From: Limobrevibacterium gyesilva
Lineage (GTDB): Bacteria; Pseudomonadota; Alphaproteobacteria; Acetobacterales; Acetobacteraceae
Assembly: GCF_025989185.1 (NCBI RefSeq)
Contig: NZ_JAPDNT010000001.1
Location: 310,001 to 374,000 of the forward strand
Direction of reading: 5' to 3'
DNA length: 64,000 nt
Of this stretch, positions 25,412 through 34,437 are shown in pieces. The position numbers and the translations under genes were made by a program. The notes beneath the pieces are model-generated. The model was not told the origin of the DNA and did not search any database. It saw only the letters and a program-made list of their open reading frames with translations. Positions within the stretch are counted from its first letter, which is position 1. Each line of letters starts with the position of its first letter.

Positions 25412-25810
25412 ATGGCCGATCACGAACACGTTCCACGCATCCTCGTGGCCGAGGACGACGCCCTGCTCGCAGCAACAGTCGATGACATCCTGCGGCAGGA
25501 GGGGTTCTGCGTATCGTTGACGAAAGACGGGCAGGCCGCCCTGGAGGCTGCCGCCGGAACCCACTTCGACGCCCTGCTGACCGACCTCCGAATGCCCCGC
25601 CTCGACGGCAAGACACTCATCCGACTGTTGCGCGCGGGACAGCCAAGCCTGCCGGTGGTTGTCATGACCGGGCATGCGCCGGCCGACTGGCTGGTGTCGC
25701 TCCAGCACGAAGGCGAAGGGCCGCTGATTGTTATCGACAAGCCGATGAGCGTACGCGCCCTTCTGTATGCGATTCGGAAAGTCCTGGGCGAGCCTTCGCG
25801 CCGCCGGTAG
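25412..25810 (+). CDS. single-domain response regulator
   Basis: Protein of 132 aa made of one receiver domain: RILVAEDDALLAATVDD with the acidic pair, DALLTDLRMPRLDGKTL with the phosphoacceptor Asp, VVVMTGHAP with the Thr switch, and IDKPM with the conserved Lys. There is no output domain, so it acts like CheY/Spo0F or as a phosphorelay partner. The most likely kinase is the hybrid kinase encoded convergently 15 bp away. The ATG at 25412 lacks a strong ribosome site; an ATG at 25370 is a possible alternative. Confidence 0.87.
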   Translation: MADHEHVPRILVAEDDALLAATVDDILRQEGFCVSLTKDGQAALEAAAGTHFDALLTDLRMPRLDGKTLIRLLRAGQPSLPVVVMTGHAPADWLVSLQHEGEGPLIVIDKPMSVRALLYAIRKVLGEPSRRR

Positions 25811-25825
25811 GAAAGTCTGCGCGTG

Positions 25826-28558
25826 TCAGGAAACCTTCCTGATCGGCGACCACACCGTACCGCGCGTGTCACCGGTACGCTCAAGCGCGTCACGCATGAT
25901 CTTCGCCAGAGCGGGGGTGAGGAAAGGCTTCATCAGAACCCACCGCTCGCCGCTGATGCGCTCCTCGTCGCGATACCCAGTCATGAATACGACCGGCAAT
26001 GACGGCTGCGACCGGCGCGCGATCCGTGCAACCTCGGCCCCGTTCATGTCCGGCATGGCGAAGTCCACCAGAAGCAGATCGACACGCAGCCCGTTCTCTA
26101 GCAGCTGCACCGCCTCCCGGCCGCCCTCCATCTCGATCGTCGTATACCCGCTTGCCGACAGCATGGCGGCCACGGTCTCACGAACACTTGGATCATCCTC
26201 CACTAGCAGGACCTTGCAGCCCCCCGGCCCCGGGGCATCTTGTGCCGGGCGCCCGGCCGTTCCTCCCGGGGGATTGATCACAGCATCAGGCACGACCCCC
26301 GACCCGGCGATCGCCCGCGGGAAATAGACCTTCACCGTCGTGCCCACGCCGATGTTACTGTCGATCCGCACCCCACCGCCCGATTGTGTCGCGACGCCAT
26401 AGACTTGGCTGAGCCCCAACCCCGACCCCTTACCGGGCGGCTTCGTCGTGAAGAACGGCTCGAAGACATTGCTCAGCACCTCCTCCGTCATGCCCGTCCC
26501 GGTGTCGGCAACGGACACAACGACATAGCTACCCACCGGCAGATCCGGCGTGGCCCCCGCAGGTCCCAGGTCCTCGTTGGTCGTCGCAATCGCCAGTTGA
26601 CCGCCATCCGGCATGGCGTCGCGTGCGTTGATGGCCAGATTCAGGATGACATGCTCGATCTGGATGGGATCCGCCAGCGCCGGCCAGAGTTCAGCGCCGA
26701 GATGCGTCTCGATCCGAATCGTGGGCCCGAGCATGCTGCGCAGCAACTCGCTCATGTTGCGTACGACCCCGTTCAGATCCACCCGTGTCGGCGCTAGAGC
26801 CTGTTTGCGCGCGAAGGCAAGCAGTTGCCGTACGAGAGCCGCGCCCCGCTCGGCCGCCTGCAGGATGATCGTGATACGGCGCGCATGCACGGGATCGTCA
26901 TGCAGATCACGGTCCAGCATCTCGGCATTGCCGGTGATGGATGCCAGAAGGTTGTTGAAGTCGTGCGCGACTCCCGATGTCAGCCGGCCGATCGAGGCCA
27001 TCGTCTGCGCCTGGCGCAACCGGTCCTCGGTCTGGCGGCGGGTGGTGATGTCAGTGTACAGCGTGACGAAGCCGCCATCGCCGACGGGATTGCGCCGCAG
27101 TTCCAGCACTCGCCCACCCGGACGGGTGCGCTCGATCGTGCCCGTGCTGCCACCCGTCCGCAGCCGTGCCATACGCCGCGTAACCTCGGCCTCGATGTCG
27201 ACTTCGCCGAACTCGCCCGCCATGGCCTGCGCTCGCAGGATCACCTCCATGGGCAGGCCGACCTGCAGCATCTCCGGCGGAACGCCAGTGAATTCAGGAA
27301 AGTGTTGGTTCCACGCCACAAGCTGCAAATCTGCGTCGACCATCATCACGCCGTCGGTCATGCCCGAGAGTGTGGCTTCCAATTGTGCTGCCTTGGCCTG
27401 CGCGCGTGCATTGGCCTCGGCAAGCACCGCACTATCGTGCGCGAGGGCCTTCTCTCGCCGGCGCGCACTCCGCCCCTCTCGCAGCAGCAGCCACGTCATC
27501 AACAGCGCCAGCACCGTGATGCAGGCGGCGAAGACCACCGCGCCCCGCTCCCAGATCATCAGCGCGTGCAACGCCTCGTCCCGGTCGACGCCCACAAGCA
27601 CAGCCAGCTCGCGATCCGGGACGCTGCGGAAGGCATGGATGCGTTCAATCCCGTCCGGCGCCGAGGGACCCAGCCACTGCCCATTGGGCGAGGCCTGCAG
27701 CGCGGCGAAAAGCGGGGTGCCGGCAATGTTCGCATTCGGCTCGGCCGGCACCGGGCCAACCAACGTACGCAGTCCGCCGTCGGATGTGCTGACCACGCCG
27801 ATCAGCCCGCGCGCGCCCACCTCGACCTTGCCGTAGAATTGGGCGAGCGCAGCCGTGTCGTACGATGCAGAGACGACGCCGGCGAACACGTCGCCGTCCC
27901 GGTCCAGCCGGCGGACAAGGTTCAACTGCCATTGCCGCGTGGTGAGGCCCTGCACGAGCGTGCTGATGAACATCTTGCCGTCATCGGTCGGCAACGCCGC
28001 CTCGTGGCGGAAGTAGTCACGGCCGCTGACATCATTGCCGATGATTTCAGGGCGGGTGCTTGCCCACACAATTCCCCGCTTGTCCGCCACGAACACCTGC
28101 AAGGATGCATCGGTCAGCATCACCAGCTGCCGGCTCCAGGCGGAGAGGTCGAAATGCCCGGGGTCGTTCTGCCACGCCGCCTCCAGGATGCGCAGGGTCT
28201 GATCGATCGTAAGCAGTTGCCGGCGCAACTGCTCCTCCAGGATCAGCGCCTTGTTGCCCACTTCCCCCTCGACGCGCGCCAGCGTCTCGGCATGCTGCAC
28301 GCGGAGGGTGCCGTACGCGCCGATCCAGGCCAGTGCAACCAGCATGCACGCCGCAGCAACGATGGCGCCTTGCCAGGCCAAGCGGAATCCGCGTGTCGGT
28401 GCCGCCGCAGGATCGCTCAACTGGACCTGCGCGCAGCGAATATCGCCAACCCTTTCCTCCGTCGGCTCATGAGCGCTTCGCATTATTCGATCCCAATCCG
28501 GCTTGCTCTGCGACATGGTCACGGCGACGACGACAGACCAAATCGCCAACAGGCCCAT
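25826..28558 (-). CDS. hybrid sensor histidine kinase (dCACHE-like, PAS, HisKA, HATPase, REC)
   Basis: Membrane kinase of up to 910 aa. TM1 is at about residues 64-83 and TM2 at 338-360; they enclose a roughly 250-residue periplasmic sensor with the double-Cache look (VFVADKRGIVWAST, GRDYFRHEAALP, VVSASYDTAAL). A PAS domain is at about 390-500 (SGMTDGVMMVDADLQLVAWNQ). HisKA has the phospho-His in SGVAHDFNNLLA (about His532). HATPase shows NLAINARDAMPDGG and GKGSGLGLSQVYG. A C-terminal receiver (LLVEDDPSVRE, LLVDFAMPDMNG) ends at 905. The start is uncertain: ATG 28516 and 28483 are alternatives that leave out a hydrophobic lead. It converges on the response regulator. Confidence 0.88.
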   Translation of the reverse strand: MGLLAIWSVVVAVTMSQSKPDWDRIMRSAHEPTEERVGDIRCAQVQLSDPAAAPTRGFRLAWQGAIVAAACMLVALAWIGAYGTLRVQHAETLARVEGEVGNKALILEEQLRRQLLTIDQTLRILEAAWQNDPGHFDLSAWSRQLVMLTDASLQVFVADKRGIVWASTRPEIIGNDVSGRDYFRHEAALPTDDGKMFISTLVQGLTTRQWQLNLVRRLDRDGDVFAGVVSASYDTAALAQFYGKVEVGARGLIGVVSTSDGGLRTLVGPVPAEPNANIAGTPLFAALQASPNGQWLGPSAPDGIERIHAFRSVPDRELAVLVGVDRDEALHALMIWERGAVVFAACITVLALLMTWLLLREGRSARRREKALAHDSAVLAEANARAQAKAAQLEATLSGMTDGVMMVDADLQLVAWNQHFPEFTGVPPEMLQVGLPMEVILRAQAMAGEFGEVDIEAEVTRRMARLRTGGSTGTIERTRPGGRVLELRRNPVGDGGFVTLYTDITTRRQTEDRLRQAQTMASIGRLTSGVAHDFNNLLASITGNAEMLDRDLHDDPVHARRITIILQAAERGAALVRQLLAFARKQALAPTRVDLNGVVRNMSELLRSMLGPTIRIETHLGAELWPALADPIQIEHVILNLAINARDAMPDGGQLAIATTNEDLGPAGATPDLPVGSYVVVSVADTGTGMTEEVLSNVFEPFFTTKPPGKGSGLGLSQVYGVATQSGGGVRIDSNIGVGTTVKVYFPRAIAGSGVVPDAVINPPGGTAGRPAQDAPGPGGCKVLLVEDDPSVRETVAAMLSASGYTTIEMEGGREAVQLLENGLRVDLLLVDFAMPDMNGAEVARIARRSQPSLPVVFMTGYRDEERISGERWVLMKPFLTPALAKIMRDALERTGDTRGTVWSPIRKVS

Positions 28559-28590
28559 TTCGCGAGTCAGCCCCTTCGCGAGTCAGCCCC
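28559..28590. repeat. perfect 16-bp tandem duplication
   Basis: TTCGCGAGTCAGCCCC occurs at 28559-28574 and again at 28575-28590. It directly abuts the longest possible start of the histidine kinase, so it lies in its leader or promoter. Confidence 0.8.
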
Positions 28591-28804
28591 CCGGACAGGA
28601 GAGCAAGTTGACGCCCGGACGGCAATGAATATCAAGCGACCCGGCGGCTCTGAAGGCCGACGCTCGCCCGATCTTGTAGGACAATCTCCCAAGATCCCAC
28701 CGCTTTTTGGCCTTTGGGCCCGGCCTGGCCGACCGAATTTATGGTGTCGCCACGAAATGCGACTTAGTACGCCCAGCGGACGCCGCATCGAAGTAATCCG
28801 AGAT
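28591..28804. other. gap between kinase gene and IS3-family element
   Basis: About 210 bp before the IS left end. I see no gene, terminator or repeat in it. It should contain the promoter of the leftward kinase gene. Confidence 0.3.
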
Positions 28805-28869
28805 TGACCTGCCCCCCTGAAACTCCTCCATCGGGATGTAGAGTCCGGCCCATTGGAAGGGACGGACGG

Positions 28870-29128
28870 ATGAAGCGATCGAGGTTCACAGCAGAGCAGA
28901 TCATCGCGATCTTGCGGGAGCAGGAGGCGGGCGTGCCGGTGGCGGAGCTGTGCCGCAAGCACGCGGTGAGTTCGCCGACGTTTTACAAGTGGAAGGCCAA
29001 GTACGGCCGCCTGGAAGTCTCCGAGGCTCGGAGGCTGAAGGCGCTGGAGGACGAGAACGCCAAGCTGAAGCGGGTGCTGGCGGACGCCATGTTGGACAAC
29101 GTGGCGCTGAAGGACCTTCTGGGAAAAA
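28870..29128 (+). pseudogene. IS3-family transposase OrfA (frame-disrupted end)
   Basis: N-terminal DNA-binding subunit. The start MKRSRFTAEQIIAILREQEAG, then CRKHAVSSPTFYKWKAKYGRL, is a typical HTH_Tnp_1. A leucine-zipper-like helix (RLKALEDENAKLKRVLADAMLDN) follows and ends KDLLGK. In relatives OrfA stops soon after this. Here the frame stays open to 29553, and orfB lies in the +1 rather than the -1 frame. The slip region reads GGGAAAAAGTGG. One extra A would restore both the A6G slippery heptamer and the expected stop at 29187-29189, so a 1-nt deletion is likely. Confidence 0.8.
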
Positions 29129-30060
29129 GTGGTGCCGCCCGCTGCGCGTCGGGAGGCGGTGGCGCATCTGCGCCAAGCCTACGAGATGAGCGAGCGGCGG
29201 GCGGTCCGGGTGATCGGGGCCGACCGGTCCAGCGTCCGCTACCGGTCGAGCGGACCGGACGACGCTCGGCTGCGGGAGTGGCTGAAGGCCCTGGCCCAGG
29301 AACGGCGGCGCTTCGGCTATCGGCGTCTGTACGTGCTGCTTCGGCGCGAAGGCCATGCGGTCAACAGGAAGCGCGTCCAGCGGCTTTATCGCGAGGAGAA
29401 GCTGACCGTGCGCCGGCGCGGCGGGCGCCAGCGGACCTTGGGCGAGCGGCGGCCGATGCAGACGCCCCAGGCAGCCAACCAGTGCTGGAGCCTGGGCTTC
29501 GTCGCCGACCAGATGACCGACGGCCGACGGTTCAGGATCCTGGAGGTGTATGACGGCTGCACCCGCGGGTGCCTGGCGCTGGTGGCCGACACCTCGATCG
29601 GCGGGCGGTGCGTCGCGCGTGACGCTGGACGCCGTCATCGCCTGGCGCGGCAAGCCGGTGAGCATCGTCAGCGACAACGGCACGGAGCCGACCTCCAACG
29701 CCATCCTGGCGTGGGCGGACGAGCGCAAGGTCGGCTGGCATTACATCGCGCCCGGCGAGCCCCAGCAGAACGGCTTCAGCGAGAGCTTCAATGGCCGCCT
29801 GCGCGACGAGTTCTTGAACGAGACCCTGTTCCGGTCCCTGCCGGACGCCAGGGCCAAGCTGGAAGCGTGGCGACGGGACTACAACGAGGTGCGGCCCCAC
29901 TCGAGCCTCGGATACCTCACGCCCGCAGCCTGCGCCTACGCCCCCCGGCGAAGAGGTCGGCCGGCGCGCCGCGAACCCCGACCACTTCGCGCGCCGGCCT
30001 CTTGCCAGCCGCGACGACGAAGGATCAGGTCAACCCCGGACTCTCAATACGACTGGATGA
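29129..30060 (+). pseudogene. IS3-family transposase OrfB (integrase catalytic domain), frameshifted
   Basis: The DDE integrase is split over two frames. The first part (AARREAVAHLRQAYEMSERRA ... [16 protein letters not shown] ... [11 protein letters not shown]) runs to about 29622. The second part ([21 protein letters not shown] ... [20 protein letters not shown] ... [15 protein letters not shown]) continues one frame over. The expected sequence CGTGAGCTGGAC reads CGTGACGCTGGAC at 29618-29630, consistent with one inserted base at about 29623. All three acidic catalytic residues survive, so the damage is limited to frame. The 3' end is not defined. Confidence 0.85.
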
Positions 30061-30256
30061 GAAACGGGGGCAGATCACGACCAGACGGGCATGTGGCACG
30101 GCGCGGCAACGCGCCCCCGCCCGATCCGGCTGGTCTTGTCGAGACCGTGTGCGGCGCCACCACTCCTGTCACATCACATTCCGCGGTCGTCGCTACATTT
30201 TGCGTGGGATCGCACCGCAGGTCAGGTTCGGCACACGGGCGAGCTGGACCGCTCTA

Positions 30257-31375
30257 CTATCCACCGGTCGATAGGAAACGGGTCAGTGAAAGGCTCTGTA
30301 TTGATGCGATCAACTGGTAGGACGCTTGAAGCCGATTCTGGACTGACGACAATTCTGATAGACTTGTAGCCATATCCGTGTCTTCAATACTGCTCAACTG
30401 TGCCTGCAGCGTCGTGGACACCGTGCCAAGAGTGGCCTTCGAATCGCTCAGCTGCGTCTGGCGGTCTCCGAGTGCCCCTGCATCCACGTTCAATGCGCTG
30501 ATTGCATCACCTAGGCTGGTTCGTGTATCCAAAACCAGCTGCGAAAAACCTGGCACCGAAGCCTGCCCACTGCTGAGTGAGCCCAAAGTCGCCAGTCCTC
30601 GCATGATATCGCGAATATATGACCCTGTTGTCGAAGTCCCAGCCGATGGGGCATCGCCATTTGCGCTCGCTACGATCCCTACAGGCACGAATTGCCCCTG
30701 CCCCACCTGGATAGACGGCCGGGATGCAGTCAATGTAGCGGCCGGTTGTGATAGTGATGCCGAGAATGGTGATAGTGGTGCCGCATTCGAGGACGCGATC
30801 GAAAGTGTGTTTGCGACCGTCGCTGCTGCGCCGTTTGCACCCAATGCCGAAACTGCGGCCGATATTGCGGTCGTGAACCCCGATTGCCAGATCGCATCTG
30901 GGTTTGGTAGGGGTGCCTGGCTGCTATCCTGTCCAGCGAAAACGTAAACGTCGCCGAATTTGCTGTCGAGAAACGCAGTCACATCGCGCAATGCGGACCG
31001 CGCTGACGCGGCGATACTGTCGATCTCCGACGCATTCAACCCGTTCAAGTTGTTCGTCTGGGCGTAGAAGCTCGACGCGATCGCACTAATCTGCGAGAGT
31101 GCGCTCTGCGCTACGTTCATCCGACCGGTGGCGGAGTCTATGTTGCGTACCCACACGTCGTTATGCGCAATCTCCGTGCGCATCTGAAGTGCCATGCCGG
31201 TGGACGACCCCAAACCCCCGTATGTGGCGGCGTTCTTTCCGCTGCTGACCTTCCGCGTAAGCGCGTCGAGCTGACTGCGTACAGACGCGGCATTCGCGAT
31301 AAGCAGCCCGACGGTCCCGGCCGTCGCGCTATCGTAGCTGCCACCAACCCCATCAATGCCTGCGCTCACCGTCAT
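30257..31375 (-). CDS. flgL: flagellar hook-associated protein 3 (FlgL)
   Basis: Hook-filament junction protein of 372 aa. It has a flagellin-like N-terminal helix ([33 protein letters not shown]) and a C-terminal helix ([30 protein letters not shown]). The variable middle is typical of FlgL rather than flagellin. The ATG at 31375 begins 2 bp after the flgK stop; an in-frame start 11 codons earlier lies inside flgK. Last gene of the leftward flgE-flgK-flgL operon. Confidence 0.9.
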   Translation of the reverse strand: MTVSAGIDGVGGSYDSATAGTVGLLIANAASVRSQLDALTRKVSSGKNAATYGGLGSSTGMALQMRTEIAHNDVWVRNIDSATGRMNVAQSALSQISAIASSFYAQTNNLNGLNASEIDSIAASARSALRDVTAFLDSKFGDVYVFAGQDSSQAPLPNPDAIWQSGFTTAISAAVSALGANGAAATVANTLSIASSNAAPLSPFSASLSQPAATLTASRPSIQVGQGQFVPVGIVASANGDAPSAGTSTTGSYIRDIMRGLATLGSLSSGQASVPGFSQLVLDTRTSLGDAISALNVDAGALGDRQTQLSDSKATLGTVSTTLQAQLSSIEDTDMATSLSELSSVQNRLQASYQLIASIQSLSLTRFLSTGG

Positions 31376-31377
31376 TT

Positions 31378-32907
31378 TCAATTCACCATCTGAAGCAGTT
31401 GTGCCCATAGCGCCTGAAGTGTCGCAACCACTTTCGCATTGGCCGCATAGGAATTCTGCAGACGCACGAGCGCTGCCATCTCCGTGTCAATACTGACCGC
31501 TGACGCCTTCGACAGGCTACTCGCCAAGACGTTCTGAAGATCCGTCTCCGCGGTCGCCTTGCTCGTGGCATCTGCGGTGTCCTGCGCCTGCCCTGAGACC
31601 AGGGCGACCGCGAAATTGGAAATGTCCGTCACAGGAGCCGTGGGCCCGTTCAGGGCTCCAGAGGGCCCGAGCCCGACCATTGCTGGCGCCCGCTGTGGAG
31701 TCCCGAGTTGCGACTCGCTGCCGAGAGCATACGTCAGCACCCGCGCAATAAGATCGCCGAATCCCGCCGGACCGCCGGGGGGATTCGGCGTAAACGCGCT
31801 GGCGCCGCCCGCGCCCGCCACAACCGCGTGTGTCCCATCCCGTACCAAGCCGGGTTGTGCCGCAACAGCCGGATTCACCTTGATTGACGCGCTGTAGCCG
31901 ATATACCCAGACTGGACCGGCCCTCCCCCCCCGGCAACCGGAACGTTGCTGCTGCCATCCGTGAACAGTGCCAAGCCTTGTGCATCGAATCGGGTCGACA
32001 GCGTATAGGAGAACTCGTCCAGCTGTGCTTGGTATAATGGTATTGTCGTATCGCGGAGCGTCAGGTTCGCCCCCAGTGAGCCGCCTGACAACTGCTGGGT
32101 CACGTCGACACCGTTCAATGTCACGGCTGGCGTCCCTCCCCCAGGATAGAAAGAGCCCGATCCCAACGCTGCGTTCTGTACGCCGAATGGCGCGCCATTG
32201 ACGGAAACGGGGAGGCTCAGGCCATTCGTTGTCATGACGAGCATCTCACCATTTGGCCGCTCGAGGAATTTTGCCCCGATGAGACCTGCGACGGTGTTCA
32301 TTGCCGCGTCGCGCTGGTTCTCATAATCAGCGGTGTCCTGGCCGGTCGCCTTGGCCTGCATGATTTGTGCACTGAGCTTTGCGATGCTCGATAACCCGGA
32401 ATTGAGCGCTGCAACCCCCGCCACGACAGCGTCCTGCGCATCCTGGCGTGTTGCCGTGTAAGACGCCGAGAGCGTGTTCAATTTGGTTGCCAGGGACTGT
32501 GCTGAACTAAGCACTGCGCGCTGCTGGACCACGTTATCGGGGCTGCTGGACAGGGTCGAAAAGGAATCCTGAACATCGGAAACCAGGCTAGCAAGGTCTG
32601 TCCCCTGGCCCGTTGACCCCTGGAGCGCATCGAGCTTCTGTAGGGCTGCCTGCTTTGTGGTGGCCTCTGCCACTATACCTGCCTGGGTGAAGAACCGCGC
32701 CTGCAATGCAACATCGACGTCACGCGCCGTCGGCCCGATCTTAACGCCCCCGCCACTTCCGGCGGTCGCAGTATTTGTCTGAGTCGCGACTTCACGGGCA
32801 TAGCCTGGTGAATTCGCATTCGCGATATTCTGCGAGGCAATGGATAGTCCATTATTAACGTTCCGCAGACCACTGGACGAAATCGCAAGAACGCTCTCAA
32901 GGCTCAT
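31378..32907 (-). CDS. flgK: flagellar hook-associated protein 1 (FlgK)
   Basis: Junction protein of 509 aa between hook and FlgL. The N-terminal rod-type motif is SSGLRNVNNGLSIASQNIANANSPGYARE. The C-terminal helix SIDTEMAALVRLQNSYAANAKVVATLQALWAQLLQMV is conserved. Length is normal for alphaproteobacteria. Third-position A/T is visibly more frequent than in the flanking metabolic genes. It starts 22 bp after the flgE stop. Confidence 0.93.
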   Translation of the reverse strand: MSLESVLAISSSGLRNVNNGLSIASQNIANANSPGYAREVATQTNTATAGSGGGVKIGPTARDVDVALQARFFTQAGIVAEATTKQAALQKLDALQGSTGQGTDLASLVSDVQDSFSTLSSSPDNVVQQRAVLSSAQSLATKLNTLSASYTATRQDAQDAVVAGVAALNSGLSSIAKLSAQIMQAKATGQDTADYENQRDAAMNTVAGLIGAKFLERPNGEMLVMTTNGLSLPVSVNGAPFGVQNAALGSGSFYPGGGTPAVTLNGVDVTQQLSGGSLGANLTLRDTTIPLYQAQLDEFSYTLSTRFDAQGLALFTDGSSNVPVAGGGGPVQSGYIGYSASIKVNPAVAAQPGLVRDGTHAVVAGAGGASAFTPNPPGGPAGFGDLIARVLTYALGSESQLGTPQRAPAMVGLGPSGALNGPTAPVTDISNFAVALVSGQAQDTADATSKATAETDLQNVLASSLSKASAVSIDTEMAALVRLQNSYAANAKVVATLQALWAQLLQMVN

Positions 32908-32929
32908 GGTATCGGCTCTCTAACGCGGT

Positions 32930-34240
32930 CTATCGCTTCATGTCGACGGTCTGCTGCAGGAGCTCGTCTGCTGTTGTTATCATCTTCGCGTTTGCCGAGT
33001 AGGCGCGCTGCGCCACTATCAACCGGGTGAACTGAGTCGCGATATCGACGTTCGATTGCTCGACCGACCCCGTCACAATGCCCCCCGCCCCGTTCGTGCC
33101 GGCGTCATTCGTCAGCGGAACGCCCGAGGTCGTCGTGGCTGTGAAAGATTGCCCATCCTGGCGTTGCAGCGCGTCCGGGTTGTTGAACGTAACAATCGGA
33201 ACCTGAGCGATCGTGCGGGATTGCCCATTGTCGTAATTCACGACCACGCTGCCGGCCGACGTTGTGGAAACACTGCTGAAGCTTCCGGGTGGCACCCCAT
33301 TCTGCGAGATACCTCTCAGAGCATAGGAGGAACCCGCATATTGTGTCACGCCATTCGTTTGGCCGTAGTCGCCGAGGTTGAGGACGACGTTTTGCGCACC
33401 ATTACCGAAGTCCACGGTGAACATGAGAGTTGCCGGCTTTCCGGCGGCAAATGCCGACGTGGTCACGGTCCCGGTTCCACCACTCACGCTCCCGACCGTT
33501 CCGTCCGTGACCGGGTTGCCGCTGGTGACTGCCCCAAACTTCACATTGGCGGATCCAACGGCGGGTGCAACGATGTCGTCGGGGACGTTGACAGCAACAT
33601 TCCAGTCGTTCTGAGCGTTCTGGGACCAGTTCAGTGTCACGACGTGAGGGGTTCCAAGGCTGTCGTATATGCTAACCTGCGATGACACCAAGGCGCCTGC
33701 AGCTGGTGTGGCCGGAAGGTTTGCGGAAAGGTCAACCTGCGTCGTAGCGACCGGGTTATAGACGGACTGGCTCACCTGGATCGGGGCTACGGCGTTGCGA
33801 TTGACCACCCCAGTCGCCGCATTCACCGACCATCCATTAAGGTACTCACCCGCGCTGTTCACCAGGTAACCATTCTGATCCATCTGGAAGTCGCCCGCGC
33901 GCGTGAAATAGGGCGTGGGCGAGAATGCCACCTGGCTCCCGCGCGTGCTGACCGGGTGGCTTACGGGAAAGAACCCTTGCCCTGCGATTGCGAGCCCGAG
34001 GGGGTTATTGGTTTGGGCGACCGTCCCTTGGACAGTATTGGTGTAGTCCGGCCGCGCGACAACGGCGCCTGGGTTGTTCGCCGTCGCCGTACTTGTGGTG
34101 AGATAGTCGACAAAGGCCGTATCGACGCCCTTGTATCCGATCGTTTGACTGTTCGCGATGTTGTCACTGATGTTGCCGAACGCGGACGACTGCGCGCTCA
34201 GTCCACTAATGGCGGTATTCATCGCTCCGAAGAGGGACAT
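32930..34240 (-). CDS. flgE: flagellar hook protein FlgE
   Basis: Structural protein of the hook, 436 aa. It starts MSLFGAMNTAISGLSAQSSAFGNISDNIANSQTIGYKGVDTAF, the rod/hook N-terminal motif. It ends SNVDIATQFTRLIVAQRAYSANAKMITTADELLQQTVDMKR, the flg_bbr_C motif. The middle carries the FlgE D2-type beta domain. The ribosome site GGAG is 9 bp before the ATG. A sigma-54 promoter lies about 50-75 bp upstream. It opens the flgE-flgK-flgL operon. Confidence 0.95.
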   Translation of the reverse strand: MSLFGAMNTAISGLSAQSSAFGNISDNIANSQTIGYKGVDTAFVDYLTTSTATANNPGAVVARPDYTNTVQGTVAQTNNPLGLAIAGQGFFPVSHPVSTRGSQVAFSPTPYFTRAGDFQMDQNGYLVNSAGEYLNGWSVNAATGVVNRNAVAPIQVSQSVYNPVATTQVDLSANLPATPAAGALVSSQVSIYDSLGTPHVVTLNWSQNAQNDWNVAVNVPDDIVAPAVGSANVKFGAVTSGNPVTDGTVGSVSGGTGTVTTSAFAAGKPATLMFTVDFGNGAQNVVLNLGDYGQTNGVTQYAGSSYALRGISQNGVPPGSFSSVSTTSAGSVVVNYDNGQSRTIAQVPIVTFNNPDALQRQDGQSFTATTTSGVPLTNDAGTNGAGGIVTGSVEQSNVDIATQFTRLIVAQRAYSANAKMITTADELLQQTVDMKR

Positions 34241-34291
34241 CGAGATCTACTCCGTGTCTCAGCTTTGCCGAATGCGGCATGTGGGTGTCTG

Positions 34292-34324
34292 CCACCATCT
34301 GGCATTATTCGTGCCAGATGGTGG
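34292..34324 (-). promoter_or_regulatory. sigma-54 promoter of flgE inside a perfect palindrome
   Basis: Read leftward, TGGCACGAATAATGCC (34316 to 34301) has the -24 GG and -12 GC exactly 10 nt apart and a full TGGCACG upstream element; only TTGC is changed to ATGC. The predicted transcription start is near 34291, giving a UTR of about 50 nt before flgE. The promoter is embedded in a 13-bp perfect inverted repeat, CCACCATCTGGCA / TGCCAGATGGTGG, with a 7-nt centre. The other strand therefore also shows GG-N10-GC. Confidence 0.8.
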
Positions 34325-34375
34325 TCGGAGCGAACCTGCTGGACGCTCGTGAATTTCTGAGGCTGAACGGCATCC

Positions 34376-34397
34376 CCCGGCAATTGCTGCCCGGCAA
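34376..34397. promoter_or_regulatory. candidate FlbD enhancer: paired CCCGGCAA sites
   Basis: CCCGGCAA occurs at 34376-34383 and again at 34390-34397, 14 bp apart. They lie about 85-106 bp upstream of the predicted flgE start, the usual place for a sigma-54 activator site. The CCGGGCAA/TTGCCCGG palindrome upstream of fliF has a similar core. I recall Caulobacter FlbD (ftr) sites being GGC-rich like this, but the exact consensus was not verified. Confidence 0.45.
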
Positions 34398-34437
34398 TAT
34401 CAGCCGGCCGGCGTGAAACGCCCTCCTGTTTCCCTGA

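Larger units (their letters stand above)
28805..30077 (+). mobile_element. IS3-family (IS407-like group) insertion sequence, decayed
   Basis: The element is 1273 bp. Ends are imperfect inverted repeats. The left end starts TGACCTGCCCCC at 28805 and contains AGAGTCCGG. The right end, read inward from 30077, starts TGATCTGCCCCC and also contains AGAGTCCGG at the same offset. It encodes orfA and orfB, both with apparent frame errors. Flanking bases (AGAT on the left, CGAC on the right) do not form a target duplication, so the copy is old or its flanks have been rearranged. Confidence 0.9.

Noticed and set aside
26825-28807. 660-codon rightward frame opposite the histidine kinase.
   Set aside because: Antisense shadow of a multidomain kinase with all motifs present.
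30078-30256. TGTGGCACGGCGCGGCAACG near the flgL end considered as a sigma-54 promoter.
   Set aside because: There is no GC at the required 10-nt distance from GG and no suitably oriented gene follows.
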